Assembly: GCA_027257055.1 (NCBI GenBank)
Contig: JAPVLO010000182.1
Span: forward strand, 2,294,001 to 2,358,000
From: Cephalopachus bancanus
Lineage: Eukaryota; Chordata; Mammalia; Primates; Tarsiidae
Direction: 5' to 3'
DNA length: 64,000 bases
Of this stretch, positions 12,601 through 21,728 are shown piece by piece; positions within the stretch are counted from its first letter, which is position 1, and each line of letters begins with the position of its first letter. The notes beneath the pieces were generated by a model. That model searched no databases. It was not told where the DNA came from and was given only the letters and a program-made list of their open reading frames with translations. Made by a program: the position numbers and the translations under genes.

Positions 12601-15600
12601 GCTAAATATAAGTTCTGCTAAACTTCTGAAAAGATGTAATTATAATAAATGCAGATGACAAAAATATTCCCTAAAATGATCATGAGAATTGCAAATTTAA
12701 ACATCTGCAATTCCCTCTTTTCTCACTACTCAATTCAATTAAAGATAAGAAACAAAAAATTACATCCTCAGGAGCTTCATCCACCTCAAGAGTAAGAGTA
12801 CCATCCTCTGCTTCAAGAGTGTCCTGTACTGTAAGAGAAGACCCTCTGATTTTCTTGAGCTCTGGTTCTTCCAGGTCTTCAATCTGTTTTACAATGGGAA
12901 AATAATAGCTGAAATAATGTGTTCCAGGAGGTGACTCTTAACCCTCATGACTTAGAAACCTTTCATATGGCCACAAGTAGCTTTCCATCAGTGATCTCTG
13001 ATCAAACCTCTTCAATGGCAGAACAAGTATCAGAATGTACTAAAAACTGACTACATCTTATGCAAACAAAACATCCATTATACTTTCTCCAATAATTTTC
13101 TATAGTATAGGGACAACTGTTTAGTGATAACAGCAAAAAAAAAAAATGACCCACTCTTCATTAACTTCACTATTTCCTCTGTTCTTAGGTGAAAGATCTG
13201 CTATATTCTAGTAGAAAAGATTCAAATTGGCATTCGAAATTGCAAAAGCACTGCAGGTCAGATTACATTTTCTCCTTAAATAAAGAAAAGATAAATCTTG
13301 GCCTACTAATCTAGAACCCATCAAAATGGCTACTGAACACAACCACACACACCTAACCCAGCTAAACCTAAGGTCCACAACCTTTTTCTACACAAATTCT
13401 TTTAAGTAGCTGAGAAAAAGTTATGGATAGTCTCAAAAAAATAACAAAATAAAATATATAGATAGATATAGATATGTAAAACCACGCATATATTCTACAT
13501 AGATTTTTCAGGGAAAAGGTTCACAGATACTCTGAATTCCATTTGTGGACACCCTGAAGTCCAGGAATGTCAGGTTAAGAATGTCATAAACTAAAACATT
13601 AGCATTACCAGAAGCTGTAAGCCTAAAGCTATCCTCCTTCTGAGCACAAATACATGAGGGCAATGAACATACAAAGGGGGACAGGGGAAAAAAAAAAACC
13701 ACAGAATTATCTTTTGGAGGACACGTCCGTTATAGTACACTTGGAATTTTTTCCTCTGGATCAAATGGTCAATGAAAGTGTTTATCTGGAAGTTTTGAGA
13801 AGGCTGCATCACGATTTGCAGAAGAAACGCCTCATGTTGTAGCAAACAGGTGGCAGGTTCTTCCATTATGAAAACACATCTGCCTACAATATGCTGAGTG
13901 TTCAGCCATTTCTGACCAAAAGCAACAAGGCCCCTGCTATTCACCTGATCTTGCCCTGAGTGACTTTTTTTTTAAGTTCCCCCGGAAGAAAAACGTCCTC
14001 AAAGGGAAACGTTCTAATGATGTGCAAGAGGTAAAACAAAAAACAGTAGAAGCACTAAAAGGCATCAGAACTGGTAAGTTCGAAAATTATTCTGAGAAAT
14101 GGAAAAAGCATCTTTATAGGTACACTGCATCAAACATAGAGTACTTTGAAGGTGACTGAAGTCTAAACATGTAAGAATAAATACACAATTTTTTAATAAA
14201 AAACTCAGGGTTTTTTTTGGTCTCCTGTTGTATAATAAAAAAAACTGTTTAGAAGTTGAAGGTTATTAATGTGATAGAATTCCTCTAATACCATGTGAAG
14301 AATTCAATAATTACAACTGATTCTAAATCCAATGAGCCTACAAAACTGCTAAAACATAATATTGCCCATGATCCATAAAAAGTGATTACCTCTTGCAGGT
14401 AGGCTATGTCCCAAGCCCTTAGTTCACTGTCCGAGGCCCCAGTGATGAGTCGCTTTTCTTCTGACACAAGAACCAACCCCCATACCTAAAGGGTTTAAAG
14501 ATTGGAAAAATATGATTTTTAAGAGCTCCAAGACTGCATAATGTGACATACCAAAGTCTAAGTACACTGCAGTGAAATCTCTCTGGCATTTCAATATAAA
14601 AGAAAAGGCACATTAAGGCAATCCTTTCAATATGTACTAAAACAAATATCATTTTTACAGAGAAAAAAAAAAAGGCCTGTGGTGAAATTGTTGCTTATGC
14701 AATACTAAAAGTTTCTAACTTCTCTTCATCAAATTTAGATAATGGCTGTTCAGCATAAATCCTAACCAGAATCTACTAATGTATAACCACATCATGTAAA
14801 ATGACAATTTTAAGTCTTCTATTTCTTTGCTTTCAGCAGTGTTCAGTAAATTTAAAAATGCCCCATTGATGTCTATCGCACAATTTTCACGTCCAACTAT
14901 CTAGAAATTAATCAATGAAAATAATACTGCTGCAAATCAATTTAATCAAGAATTTAGTTTTTCTTCTCATTTAATTCCAGGCATTACGCTTGTCAGAGCC
15001 TGGCATGAACAAGGCACTGATATAAAGGTGTGTACAACAGGTCCTGAACCCAACTGAATAGTTCTGTGTTCAGAAAACTCTCAACAGCCATAATTTGCTA
15101 TTTATGTGTCGCCGAGCCAGACACTTTAAAGGCAGCATGCATCATTAAACTTCTCTACAATATAAAGATGGCCATTTACTATTTTAAATGATAAAACTCA
15201 TGGATTAAAAACTATCCAAGGCCAATTTTTACTAAATCTCAGAGCAGCTCCATCTGCTCCAATGGCTGGCATTGCTTCCTCCAAGCCAGCCTCGCTGTCT
15301 CTCATGACAATATACGATTACCATAAGCAGTAAAGCTGAAGAGTCATTACAGAGTCAGAGAAGAAACCACCTTTTCCCTTTTGTCTTGCCATTCTTCCCC
15401 TGGACCCAGAACCCTACATGCTGTACCTCAGTTCGATGGCCAACCATTGTTTTGAAGCAGTGCTGGGTATCAAGGTCCCACCATTTCACCACAGTATCTT
15501 TCCCACTAAAAGAAGAAATAGGAAAAAAAAACCAACTTAATTAGGAAGAATTGTTCAACTAATAGAAAGATCAAGGGCTAATTTGTTGTTTTAAAAAGAA

Positions 15601-18600
15601 TGATATATAGTAATAATGTCTAAAGTTCCTATTCTACCTGACTTTTCTTTTGAAAAGCAAAGAATCCTAACTCTCAATGTGGTTGTTCTTATGTAGAAAA
15701 TAACATGTTTCACTTATAAGCACAAAATGACTTTGAATACAGAGTATTAAAGAACACAGAACTTGATCCATCATGCCACTTTCCTCCCATCATTTCCCTT
15801 ACACTATCTAACGTGGAAACAACTTAGACCTCTCCCACTCCGTCTCCGTGTCTAGTTAGTCTCAAAGTCCTGAAAATGCCCACTCTTGTGAAGTTTCTAG
15901 GTGTTGACTCCCTCTAATGCTTTCCTATACACAAATCTGAACTTGATCCTACTACCTGGATTATTTCAGCAGCTTCTCATCTGGTCTCTTTGTCCCTTCC
16001 TATTCTCTCATCCCATTCAATACATTACTATCAGATCACCTCAATTTTTAAAGCGTACACTAGCTCATTGTGCTCTGTAGACTCAATCAGGTGCTTTCAC
16101 ACTATTCTCAAAGCCTCCCATTAATTGTTCTTACCCCCAATACAATCCCTGCCTGTCAATGGCCTCTGCTAGTCCCACTCAAATGCCTCTTCCCCACCTC
16201 TTCACCAACAAAAATTGAATACACTCCTCCTTCGGCGACCAAACAGTAAGAAAACAAAAAACACCTCCTCAAAGCTGATTTACAAAGTCCGTTCCCTATA
16301 ACTCCACCAAACAGTGTTATTTCTTTCCCTTTAGATTCCCTAAACTTTAACCCATATGTTTTTTTCTGTTAGAAGTACAGAATCATTCTCTCACTGAATC
16401 TGTTATCTGAACAAAACATACTAACATACCCAGGTCCTACCCCAGAAGACCAAATCCACCACTGGCACAGCACTGAGTGCTTCTTCACAACTTCTTCTGA
16501 GCCATTACTATAGTTCCTGGAATTACTGCCCGGTAAACCTTAGGATCCCAGCCTTTCCTAGGTGGCCATTCCTTAGAAGAATAATTATTATATCAGGTCG
16601 AATCATGTGAAATTGTTAACATTTGGTCCTTTCCACAAATGGAAATTTCAAATGGTTCAACCTAACAGATGTTCAGAAGCCTATGAAGTATACAGTACAT
16701 CACTCCTCAAAAGGCAGGTTAAAGTAAATGCCTGGTAATCCTTCCTATCTGCCCACTGCTCCATATTCTGCTTCCCTTACTTTCTAGGGATCCAGAAGGT
16801 AGACAGATTTTATTCTATAAAGGGTGTATCAAAAGGCTTATAAACATGGAAAAACTGGTTATCAGGAAAAAAGAATGACAAATCCAAAAAGGGAACTTAA
16901 AAACGCTATAAGTAACTCTGGATAGCTCTGAGACTATTTGGGAAAGGTGGGAAGGAGAAAGGACAGCAAGAGAGGAAACCAGCACATGAGCAAGAGCACA
17001 ATACAGATAAATGAGTAAGGAATGGAGCAAATTCCTTCTTCAAACCCCTCTCCAATGAATGCACCTAGTAAATACTTGGAAACGAAAACAGCTATTTCTT
17101 TACCTAGTAACTAGCAGGTTCTTTTCTCGAAGAAACAGTGCTTGTGTGATGGCATCCTTGTGCCCCTTCAGACGATAGAGGCCACTTTCATTGATTACAT
17201 CCCACACAATAACATCTGTGTCCTAAAAGGATCAAATAATACAGAAGAAAAATAAGGCCTAACTTGACAGACAATGGGATTTAATTGTTACAAAGGCCAT
17301 ACACAGTCCTTGTGGAAAATCTGGAAAAAATCTGGAAAGCATACACAAAGTAGAGAAGAACAAATATCAGCCTTAACACCACCACTGAGGAAAAATCACC
17401 TGACACTGTTTTATATTGTTCTAGTCTTTATGTATATAACCAGGTTGTTATTTTCCTATTAGAAAGCTGAGATCATGCTATTCAAGCCCTTTTATAACAT
17501 TTTTCCATTTAATATTATTTGTTTTTCCATGTCATTCAGAGTGTTTTAATACTAATGTAATACTCAAGTCTAAGGCTAAACCATAATTAATCTAAAATTT
17601 TTTCCTATTTTAGACATCTAGGCAGTTTCCAATTTTCTGCTATTACAAATATGCAGAAATGAACATTCTTGTATACAATCTTTGCACACATACCTGATTA
17701 GAATAAATACTAAAATGGTAAGTTCTAGGTTAAAAAATGTATGTTTAAAGTTTCTGATACACAAAATAAAAATGATCTCCAAGTTGGGTAAATCTGTAGA
17801 ACCACTAGGGATATAGGAAGGTCTGTTTTTCTATTGCTTAACAATGGGTATTATCAGTTTTCTCAAAAACCAATGCCAATTTCACACATAAAAAATGTTT
17901 AGTCTCAAAATTCATTTTAATGTACATTAATGAATACTAATGAGAAATATTTTTCATACTCTACAGTGATCGCTGGTCTTCTGTATCTCTTTTGAATTGT
18001 CAATTTATGTCTTTTGTCTATCTTTTTTTGGTTGTCATCTTTTACTTGACTGAAAGTTATTAACAGATTAATGATATCAATTCTTTTTATACTGAAAATA
18101 TTAAATGTTTTTCCTTTTACATTGTCCTTTGACTTTTTTTAAATGTGCAAATGTTTTAAATTTAAGTATTCAAGTGTATCACTCATCCTTTATAATATCT
18201 TTCCTTGCTAATACAAAGTTCTTTTCCACCTTGATAACAAATTAATATTTACTTACATTTTTTCTAGTTTACTTTAAAGGCTACTTTTAAATAGTTAAAT
18301 CTTTAATCTGAGACTCCTTTTGGTATGATGGCTTGAGGTAAAGCTTTAACTTAAAGTTTTCCCCCAAACAGTCAGCCAATTGTCTAAGGACTACTTTATA
18401 AGTAATCCATCATTTTTCAACTTATCAGAAATGCTATCTTTAAAATATACTTATTAGGAATATAAAAGTAGATTTGTTTCTGAGATTTCCATTTGGTTGC
18501 AAAAATCTATTTTGCATTTGTACTGCATCAATGATACTGCAAAAAATTATGGGTTTATAATACATTTTAATATCTAAAGTCCCATTTTGTTAGTCTTCTT

Positions 18601-20544
18601 TCCCCAAACTTATGTGTTTCCAATTCATTCATTTTTCTTTATGTTCTTTTAAGTCATTTGGTCAAGTTGTAACAACAACAAAAACCTTTGGGTGTCTACT
18701 TAAATTGTTTTAGTTATGCAAATTAATTAGAAAACACAACATATTTTCAATACCTTGTCTTCCCATTCAAGAACATGGACTGTATCTCCATAAAAGTCTT
18801 CTATTATCTTCTTCAGTAAAGTTTGATAGCATTTTAAAATTTTTGTTACTTTTCTATTGTAAATGAAATCTTTTACATTACATTTTCTAATTCATGATTT
18901 TTCAGATACAGGAAAGCTACTGGTTTAACAAACTCAATGGCAAATAATTATCACTCTGTCTCTTCTTTTCCAGTCTGTTTTCTTTCCTTGTTATATTGTT
19001 TTGTGTAGTGCTTCCACAATAATTTTCTATACTAGTTACCATGAGCATTGCCATCTTGGTCTTCTACTTAATAGGCTTTTATCAGAAAACACGACAGGAA
19101 ACAACACAAGCCTCTCAATTCACACCTATCCTTCTCACTCTTTCTGCGTCTACACTATTTTGAACACCGGGCACCCACTGATTCCCCAACAATTTTGGGG
19201 AACAGACTGCTTCAGCATGAGCCTTACATTCCCAATATCTCAAAGTCTCACCTTTGACCCAGATGCCAGTCGGCCCCCCAGCTGGTCAAACCTCAAGGCA
19301 GTGATAGCTGCTTTGTGTCCATTGAAGGTCACATTTCCTTCCCCACTCAGGAGACTAAAGATTCGGATAGAACCATCCTCATAACCAACACCCAAGTGCA
19401 GCCCATCTGGGGAGGGGCACAAGCAAGTGACTTCTTGTTTAAGCCCCTGCAGGATAAGGATCTGAAATCACAGAAATAAAAAACAGAGGAGTTAAGCAAG
19501 TAATCAAGAGAAAAGTGTGGGAATAATCAGGCACAGTAAATTAACAGCATCAGTCCTTCCAAATCACTCGTATGAAACACAATGAAACTCTACAATCCAT
19601 CTCAAGTTTTTAATGTAGGAACTATTATTTGTACTAGCAATGAAATATTCAAGAAAGGATAAAATTATTTTCTCCAAAACTCTACATTGGCATAGTACAT
19701 TAAAAATTCCCCAGGTAATAGAATAAATTACTAAGTTTTTATCCTGGGCCAACACTAAATGATTTTCAATAAAGGGTTATAAGTCCATTTGTTCTTCAAC
19801 TGAGAAGCACTTTATAAGAAACCAATCTGTACAGCCATATAGTGCTTTTATCCCCAAGTGACTCTGGGTAGTAAAATGAATCAAAGGAGCAACCTCTTGG
19901 GAGTCACAAAATGAATGGACAAGATCAAAATGCCTATATTTGCTTTGGCAGAAGTGAAATTCATAGTCACACAAAGCATCAAAGCCTAGACTAACAACCC
20001 TTGGGCCTCATCTATATAAGTTAAGAAAAAGATTGTCAACATAGAGTAATACTTTTTTAATACCTAATATTTTATAACTAGCTATGAAGATAAGTAGAAT
20101 GACTTGAAAAGCAAAGAAAAAACATATTAGTTATAAACAGTGACCTACAAATACTCCTACAAATCTAAGAAACAAGCTCCTTTTTGGTTGTAGTTTTCAG
20201 GATTTAGTGGAGAACGGAAAGGAACTTGATGCTTGGCTATCTAGTCCCCGAGGAAAAAGACTTCTAAGGGCACACAAAAACTCATGATAAGTACATCAGA
20301 GCTCTCCCACTTTTACCTCTCCATCCTCAAATACCCATCAATCAGCATCAAACTGGGCAATTTTTTGGCTCACCTTCTCTCCTTTCCTTAAGTCCCAGAT
20401 GAAAACATGTTCACAGGCTGGTACTGCCACATAGCGCCCTTTCTCACCACGAAGCGTCACAAAGACGATATTACCCTTTTGGCTGCCAATCAGGCCAAAG
20501 ACCGCACTAGCAGCATAGCGTAGGTACTGCTTGGTAAGCCCCAT
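565..20544 (-). CDS. WDR3: WDR3, WD-repeat protein of the SSU processome (spliced; 3' end outside window)
   Basis: WDR3 is the animal counterpart of yeast Utp12/Dip2, a UtpB subunit of the nucleolar small-subunit processome that works in early 18S pre-rRNA processing (family knowledge). The protein was read from 21 coding exons on the minus strand, starting at the ATG at 20544 ([10 protein letters not shown]...) and reaching residue 789 at position 565. All junctions are GT-AG and keep frame. WD40 signatures recur in two sets, residues 1-225 and about 368-710, as expected for two beta-propellers. Between them are an acidic segment (226-265) and a lysine-rich segment (about 309-332, KKAKKKAK). 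Residues 720-789 form a charged, probably helical linker. The C-terminal Utp12-type domain is beyond position 1. I recall the human protein as about 943 residues, so roughly 150 are missing. No disruption is seen. Identity is very confident. Confidence 0.97.
1171..1236 (-). CDS. WDR3: WDR3 exon 21: residues 737-758
   Basis: The exon is 66 nt and in phase 0, with acceptor CTGGCAG|GTTCCAG and donor AAAGCA|GTAAGT. It encodes [15 protein letters not shown] and then TIETVKA. Confidence 0.94.
1673..1949 (+). repeat. Alu dimer, lineage-specific type, 5' short
   Basis: Starts inside the first arm at GGCTCAGCCTGTCAT and keeps both arms, GGCCGGGAGTGGCCACTG and a short A tail. It lies in the WDR3 intron between exons 20 and 21, antisense to the gene. 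Confidence 0.88.
2021..2071 (-). CDS. WDR3: WDR3 exon 20: residues 720-736
   Basis: This is the smallest coding exon (51 nt, phase 0), with acceptor TGGCAG|CAAAGGG and donor CCAGCA|GTAAGT. It encodes [17 protein letters not shown]. An Alu copy lies about 70 bases downstream in the next intron. Confidence 0.94.
2351..2485 (-). CDS. WDR3: WDR3 exon 19: residues 675-719
   Basis: The exon is 135 nt and in phase 0, with acceptor TCTAG|GGGCATC and donor GAGATG|GTAAGA. It encodes [16 protein letters not shown], then [16 protein letters not shown], the last WD40 blade, followed by the start of an acidic helix (EEEREM). Confidence 0.96.
2619..2730 (-). CDS. WDR3: WDR3 exon 18: residues 637-674
   Basis: The exon is 112 nt, with acceptor TTTTCAG|TGTGAT and donor CTAGAG|GTAACC. 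It encodes [20 protein letters not shown], then [19 protein letters not shown] is the blade terminus. Confidence 0.96.
2939..3039 (-). CDS. WDR3: WDR3 exon 17: residues 604-637
   Basis: The exon is 101 nt, with acceptor CTCATAG|GATGG and donor GACAG|GTGGGT. It encodes [18 protein letters not shown] followed by [11 protein letters not shown], a textbook WD40 repeat junction. Confidence 0.96.
3635..3680 (+). repeat. Perfect 23-bp tandem duplication
   Basis: AGTCGAGAGACATAATGCAA followed by AAT is present twice back to back (3635-3657, 3658-3680) with no mismatch, in a WDR3 intron. Confidence 0.95.
3843..4153 (-). repeat. Alu dimer, lineage-specific type, with 16-bp target duplication
   Basis: Poly-T followed by GAGTTGGAGTCTCACTCTGT and ending GAGCCACCGAGCCCAGCT. 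The 16-base direct repeat CAATTACAGTATTTTA occurs at 3821-3836 and 4154-4169, marking a clean L1-mediated insertion. Confidence 0.92.
4430..4486 (-). CDS. WDR3: WDR3 exon 16: residues 585-603
   Basis: This is a short exon (57 nt, phase 0), with acceptor TGTTTAG|TTTTTT and donor TCTTAT|GTAAGT. It encodes [19 protein letters not shown] with the WD40 GH pair in YGHK. Confidence 0.93.
4775..4915 (+). repeat. MER5A-like fragment
   Basis: CCCAGGCCCAACCCAGTCCT then AGCAACCCAGATGATTCTGA resemble MER5A. Both ends are lost. Confidence 0.6.
5189..5324 (-). CDS. WDR3: WDR3 exon 15: residues 539-584
   Basis: The exon is 136 nt, with acceptor TGCTAG|ACTTTC and donor TTAAAG|GTACAG. It encodes [19 protein letters not shown] and then [13 protein letters not shown], with a WD40 d-strand whose W is replaced by F (VKIFYVD). 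Confidence 0.95.
5483..5568 (-). CDS. WDR3: WDR3 exon 14: residues 511-539
   Basis: The exon is 86 nt, with acceptor TTTCAG|CGTGGC and donor AAGAG|GTGAGT. It encodes [19 protein letters not shown] and then a polar KDENSTQKR loop. FWD is a clear WD40 terminus. Confidence 0.95.
5569..6886 (-). other. WDR3 intron 13, nothing recognised
   Basis: AT-rich unique-looking sequence; no exon, clear repeat or low-complexity tract identified by eye. Confidence 0.6.
6887..6988 (-). CDS. WDR3: WDR3 exon 13: residues 477-510
   Basis: The exon is 102 nt and in phase 0, with acceptor TTCCAG|ACAGGG and donor GACCAG|GTAATA. It encodes [19 protein letters not shown] followed by [15 protein letters not shown], the end of one WD40 unit and the AH-type start of the next. 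Confidence 0.95.
7655..7845 (+). repeat. MIR SINE
   Basis: GACTTGAATCCCAGGTCTGC, then AGCTTTGTGACCATTGG and TTTCATCTGTGAGATGGAG follow the MIR consensus. Confidence 0.78.
8215..8350 (-). repeat. MIR SINE
   Basis: AAGTAACTTGCCCAAAGGTC, CACAAAGCTAGTAAGTGACA and AGTCCGGACTCAAG are the reverse complement of the MIR core. A second, weaker MIR-like remnant follows at about 8380-8640. Confidence 0.78.
8813..9060 (+). repeat. Old Alu (AluJ-like), 5' truncated
   Basis: Diverged AluJ-type sequence (GAGCCCAGGAGTTCAAGACC, GGCAACATAGTGAGATC). Its tail has become a CA-rich microsatellite at about 9058-9093. Confidence 0.85.
9058..9093. repeat. (CA)n microsatellite in Alu tail
   Basis: Interrupted ACACATACACAAACACACAT pattern directly following the Alu right arm. 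Confidence 0.85.
9238..9331 (-). CDS. WDR3: WDR3 exon 12: residues 445-476
   Basis: The exon is 94 nt, with acceptor TCATAG|GTCTAC and donor ACCAAG|GTAAAT. It encodes [19 protein letters not shown] and then [11 protein letters not shown], a WD40 blade. It ends in phase 0. Confidence 0.95.
9757..10040 (+). repeat. Alu dimer, lineage-specific type, with 15-bp target duplication
   Basis: Intact young-looking copy bounded by the perfect direct repeat AAAAGGTAACTTTTC at 9742-9756 and 10041-10055. It contains the pol III B-box core GGTTCGAGACC and the GGCCGGGAGTGGCCACTG motif. Confidence 0.93.
10228..10458 (-). CDS. WDR3: WDR3 exon 11: residues 368-445
   Basis: This is the largest coding exon seen (231 nt), with acceptor CATGCAG|ATCC and donor GGAACAG|GTTTGTG. 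It encodes [31 protein letters not shown] and ADSVKIWN: two WD40 units of the second propeller. Confidence 0.96.
10991..11098 (-). CDS. WDR3: WDR3 exon 10: residues 332-368
   Basis: The exon is 108 nt and in phase 2 at both ends, with acceptor CTGTAG|ATTAAAT and donor ATCAA|GTGAGT. It encodes [17 protein letters not shown] and then [18 protein letters not shown], the charged bridge into the second propeller. Confidence 0.94.
11685..11782 (-). CDS. WDR3: WDR3 exon 9: lysine-rich segment, residues 300-332
   Basis: The exon is 98 nt, with acceptor TTCTAG|GGAACT. The donor GCAAA|GTGTGTTT is the weakest in this gene, lacking the usual A at +3 and +4. It encodes [16 protein letters not shown] and then [15 protein letters not shown], a basic stretch that could serve as a nuclear or nucleolar signal (inference). 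Confidence 0.92.
11960..12248 (-). repeat. Alu dimer, lineage-specific type, with 9-bp target duplication
   Basis: Starts with a T-rich run and ends GAGCCACCAAGCCCGGCT. The repeat GTTAAATGC flanks it at 11948-11956 and 12249-12257. Confidence 0.9.
12476..12577 (-). CDS. WDR3: WDR3 exon 8: residues 266-299
   Basis: The exon is 102 nt and in phase 0, with acceptor TCTGCAG|CGCATC and donor TGCCAT|GTGAGT. It encodes [13 protein letters not shown] sequence (read as [15 protein letters not shown]) followed by [16 protein letters not shown], a blade without a classical WD. Confidence 0.94.
12764..12883 (-). CDS. WDR3: WDR3 exon 7: acidic linker, residues 226-265
   Basis: The exon is 120 nt and in phase 0, with acceptor AAACAG|ATTGAAG and donor GAGGAT|GTAATT. 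It encodes [11 protein letters not shown] and then an acidic run ending DEAPED. It has no WD40 motif and looks like a disordered insertion between blades. As a linker it is probably the least constrained part of the protein; I recall a slightly shorter human version but could not align it. Confidence 0.92.
13670..14232 (+). mobile_element. Internally deleted mariner remnant, C-terminal half of transposase
   Basis: Translated remnants match mariner transposase in order: [16 protein letters not shown] at about 13780, a proline/aspartate stretch resembling PPYSPDLAPCDFFLFP near 13925-13975, and [16 protein letters not shown] sequence near 14120-14155, with frameshifts and stops. The ends look like decayed inverted repeats: left ACAAAGGGGGACAGGGG then poly-A, right CTCAGGGTTTTTTTTGGTCT then CCTGTTGTA. 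At about 560 bases it is less than half of a full mariner (about 1.3 kb); the DNA-binding N-terminal half is absent. It is non-functional and lies in WDR3 intron 6. Confidence 0.78.
14390..14485 (-). CDS. WDR3: WDR3 exon 6: residues 194-225
   Basis: The exon is 96 nt and in phase 0 at both ends, with acceptor TTTAG|GTATGG and donor CAAGAG|GTAATC. It encodes [19 protein letters not shown] and then [11 protein letters not shown], a complete blade core with WD at 218-219. Confidence 0.95.
14486..15426 (-). other. WDR3 intron 5, nothing recognised
   Basis: No repeat family or extra exon recognised. Confidence 0.6.
15427..15505 (-). CDS. WDR3: WDR3 exon 5: residues 167-193
   Basis: The exon is 79 nt, with acceptor TTTTAG|TGGGAAAG and donor ACTGAG|GTACAG. 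It encodes [17 protein letters not shown] and then MVGHRTE. WWD is at 175-177 and the GH pair opens the next blade. Confidence 0.95.
15780..16560 (+). repeat. L2 LINE remnant
   Basis: Pyrimidine-rich text typical of the L2 3' half, such as CAGCAGCTTCTCATCTGGTC and CCTCAAATGCC-like phrases near 16180. Highly diverged; ends uncertain. Confidence 0.5.
17104..17222 (-). CDS. WDR3: WDR3 exon 4: residues 128-167
   Basis: The exon is 119 nt and ends in phase 2 (ACTAG|GTAAAG). It encodes DTDVIVWD (WD at 134-135) and LKGHKDAIT (GH at 147-148), one WD40 blade boundary. The acceptor is TTTTAG|GACACAG. Confidence 0.95.
17380..19030 (-). repeat. Old L1 remnant
   Basis: GGCAGTTTCCAATTTTCTGC, AACATTCTTGTATACAATC and, further on, AAGTCTTCTATTATCTTCTT read as antisense L1 3' sequence. 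It is diverged and likely several fragments, and fills WDR3 intron 3. Confidence 0.6.
19252..19461 (-). CDS. WDR3: WDR3 exon 3: residues 58-127
   Basis: This exon is 210 nt, phase 0 at both ends, with acceptor TTTCAG|ATCCTT and donor TCAAAG|GTGAGA. It encodes [13 protein letters not shown], then [10 protein letters not shown] (a WD40 d-strand) and FNGHKAAIT, with the GH pair at about 105-106 starting the next blade. Confidence 0.95.
19462..20373 (-). other. WDR3 intron 2, nothing recognised
   Basis: Unique-looking AT-rich sequence. Short open frames here lack splice context. Confidence 0.6.
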
Positions 20545-20573
20545 GTTATGTTTGATTCCACAGGTGAGGCAAT
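20374..20573 (-). CDS. WDR3: WDR3 exon 2: start codon, residues 1-57
   Basis: The acceptor (rc ATATGCACAG) is at 20574 and the donor GAGAAG|GTGAGCC at 20374. The exon has a 29-base 5' UTR, and the ATG at 20544-20542 opens [10 protein letters not shown]. It encodes the first blade, with the HVFIWDLR strand-d motif at residues 46-53. It ends in phase 0 after GEK. Sense-oriented Alu sequence begins only about 42 bases upstream of the acceptor. Confidence 0.95.
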
Positions 20574-20614
20574 CTGTGCATATAAACAAAGAAAACTCAG
20601 CTCCTTGGGTGCCT

Positions 20615-20933
20615 TGGGTTTTTTTGTTTGTTTGTTTGTTTTTGTTTTTTTGACTCAGGGTCACTTTGTCGCCCAGGCTGGAGTGTAGTGGCATGCTCAC
20701 AGCCACTGCAGTCTTAACCTGCTGGGCTTAGGTGGTCCTTCCACCTCAGTCTCCCAAGTAGCTGGGACTACAGGCGTGTCCACCACCATGCCTGGCTAAT
20801 TATTTGATTTATTGTAGAGATATGGTCTCACCAAGTTGCCCAGGCTGGTCTCAAACCCTAGGGCTCAGGCAATTCTCTCACCTCCGTCTCCCAAAGTGCT
20901 GGGATTACAGGTGTGAGCCACCATGCCCAGCCT
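20615..20933 (-). repeat. Alu dimer (AluJ-like) just upstream of the WDR3 exon 2 acceptor
   Basis: A (TTTG)n/T tail, then GACTCAGGGTCACTTTGTCG, ending GTGAGCCACCATGCCCAGCC. It is in the sense orientation relative to WDR3, so its A-rich tail lies about 42-70 bases before the exon 2 splice acceptor at 20573. Confidence 0.88.
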
Positions 20934-21008
20934 ACCTTGGTTCTACCAGGCTAGCAAACACCAACTATTTGTCATGTGGTTAAAAGTACATAACTTGTGA
21001 CTTCTTTT

Positions 21009-21167
21009 TATTTTATTTTGAATTGGAGTTTCGCTGTCACCCAGTCTGGAGTAGTGCAGTGGCACAATCATGGCTCACTGCAGCCTTAATCTCCCAGGCT
21101 CAGGCGATCCTTTCACCTCAGCCTCCTGAGTAGCTAGGACTACAGATGCATTCCATGCCCGGATAAT
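21009..21167 (-). repeat. Partial old Alu (right-arm portion)
   Basis: Diverged fragment starting TTTTGAATTGGAGTTTCGCT and reaching CATGCCCGGATAATT; the other arm is missing. Confidence 0.75.
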
Positions 21168-21530
21168 TAGTGTCTTCTTAATCTTTATTTACTCTGAATA
21201 AGTTATTGGCTTAAAACACCTGGACATATTCGTTTTTTATTCAGTGTTGACTTAAAATGTAATCCTCCATTCCTCAAGTTTCAAATTGGTGACACTGTCA
21301 TGCCCACCTCATGAACTTCTTACATTATAACGCCAATGCAGCTAAACAATTCACTTCCGCCCATAACACCAGCATCAAAACTTTTACACTGAGATTGGTG
21401 GCCTGAGACCAAACATATTTATCAATGAATATTCATGCAAATCTACTAATTAGACAGGCATTGCTCTAGACAATAGAAACATGATGTTGAAAAAGGCAAA
21501 AGCCTCAACCTCACTGTACTTACCTTTTAG

Positions 21531-21728
21531 TAGTGGTTCGCAAGTGCTAGTATACATCCAAATCACCAGGAGGGCTTATAAAAACATTGCTGGAAATCAC
21601 CTCGTCTTATCCCCCAGCACCAGCTTCTGATTCACAGGTCTGAGGTGGGGCCTAAGAGTTTTCATTTCTTACAAGCTCTCAATGATGCTGTTGCTGCAGT
21701 TTCTCGACCACACTTTGAAAACTACCGT
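21531..21728 (-). repeat. MER5A-like hAT DNA element, near complete
   Basis: The left end TAGTGGTTCGCAAGTGCTAG and right end CCACACTTTGAAAACTACCG resemble MER5A termini (CAGTGGTTCTCAA inverted). Internal AATCACCAGGAGGGCTT and GGTCTGAGGTGGGGCC match that family as I remember it. Confidence 0.8.
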
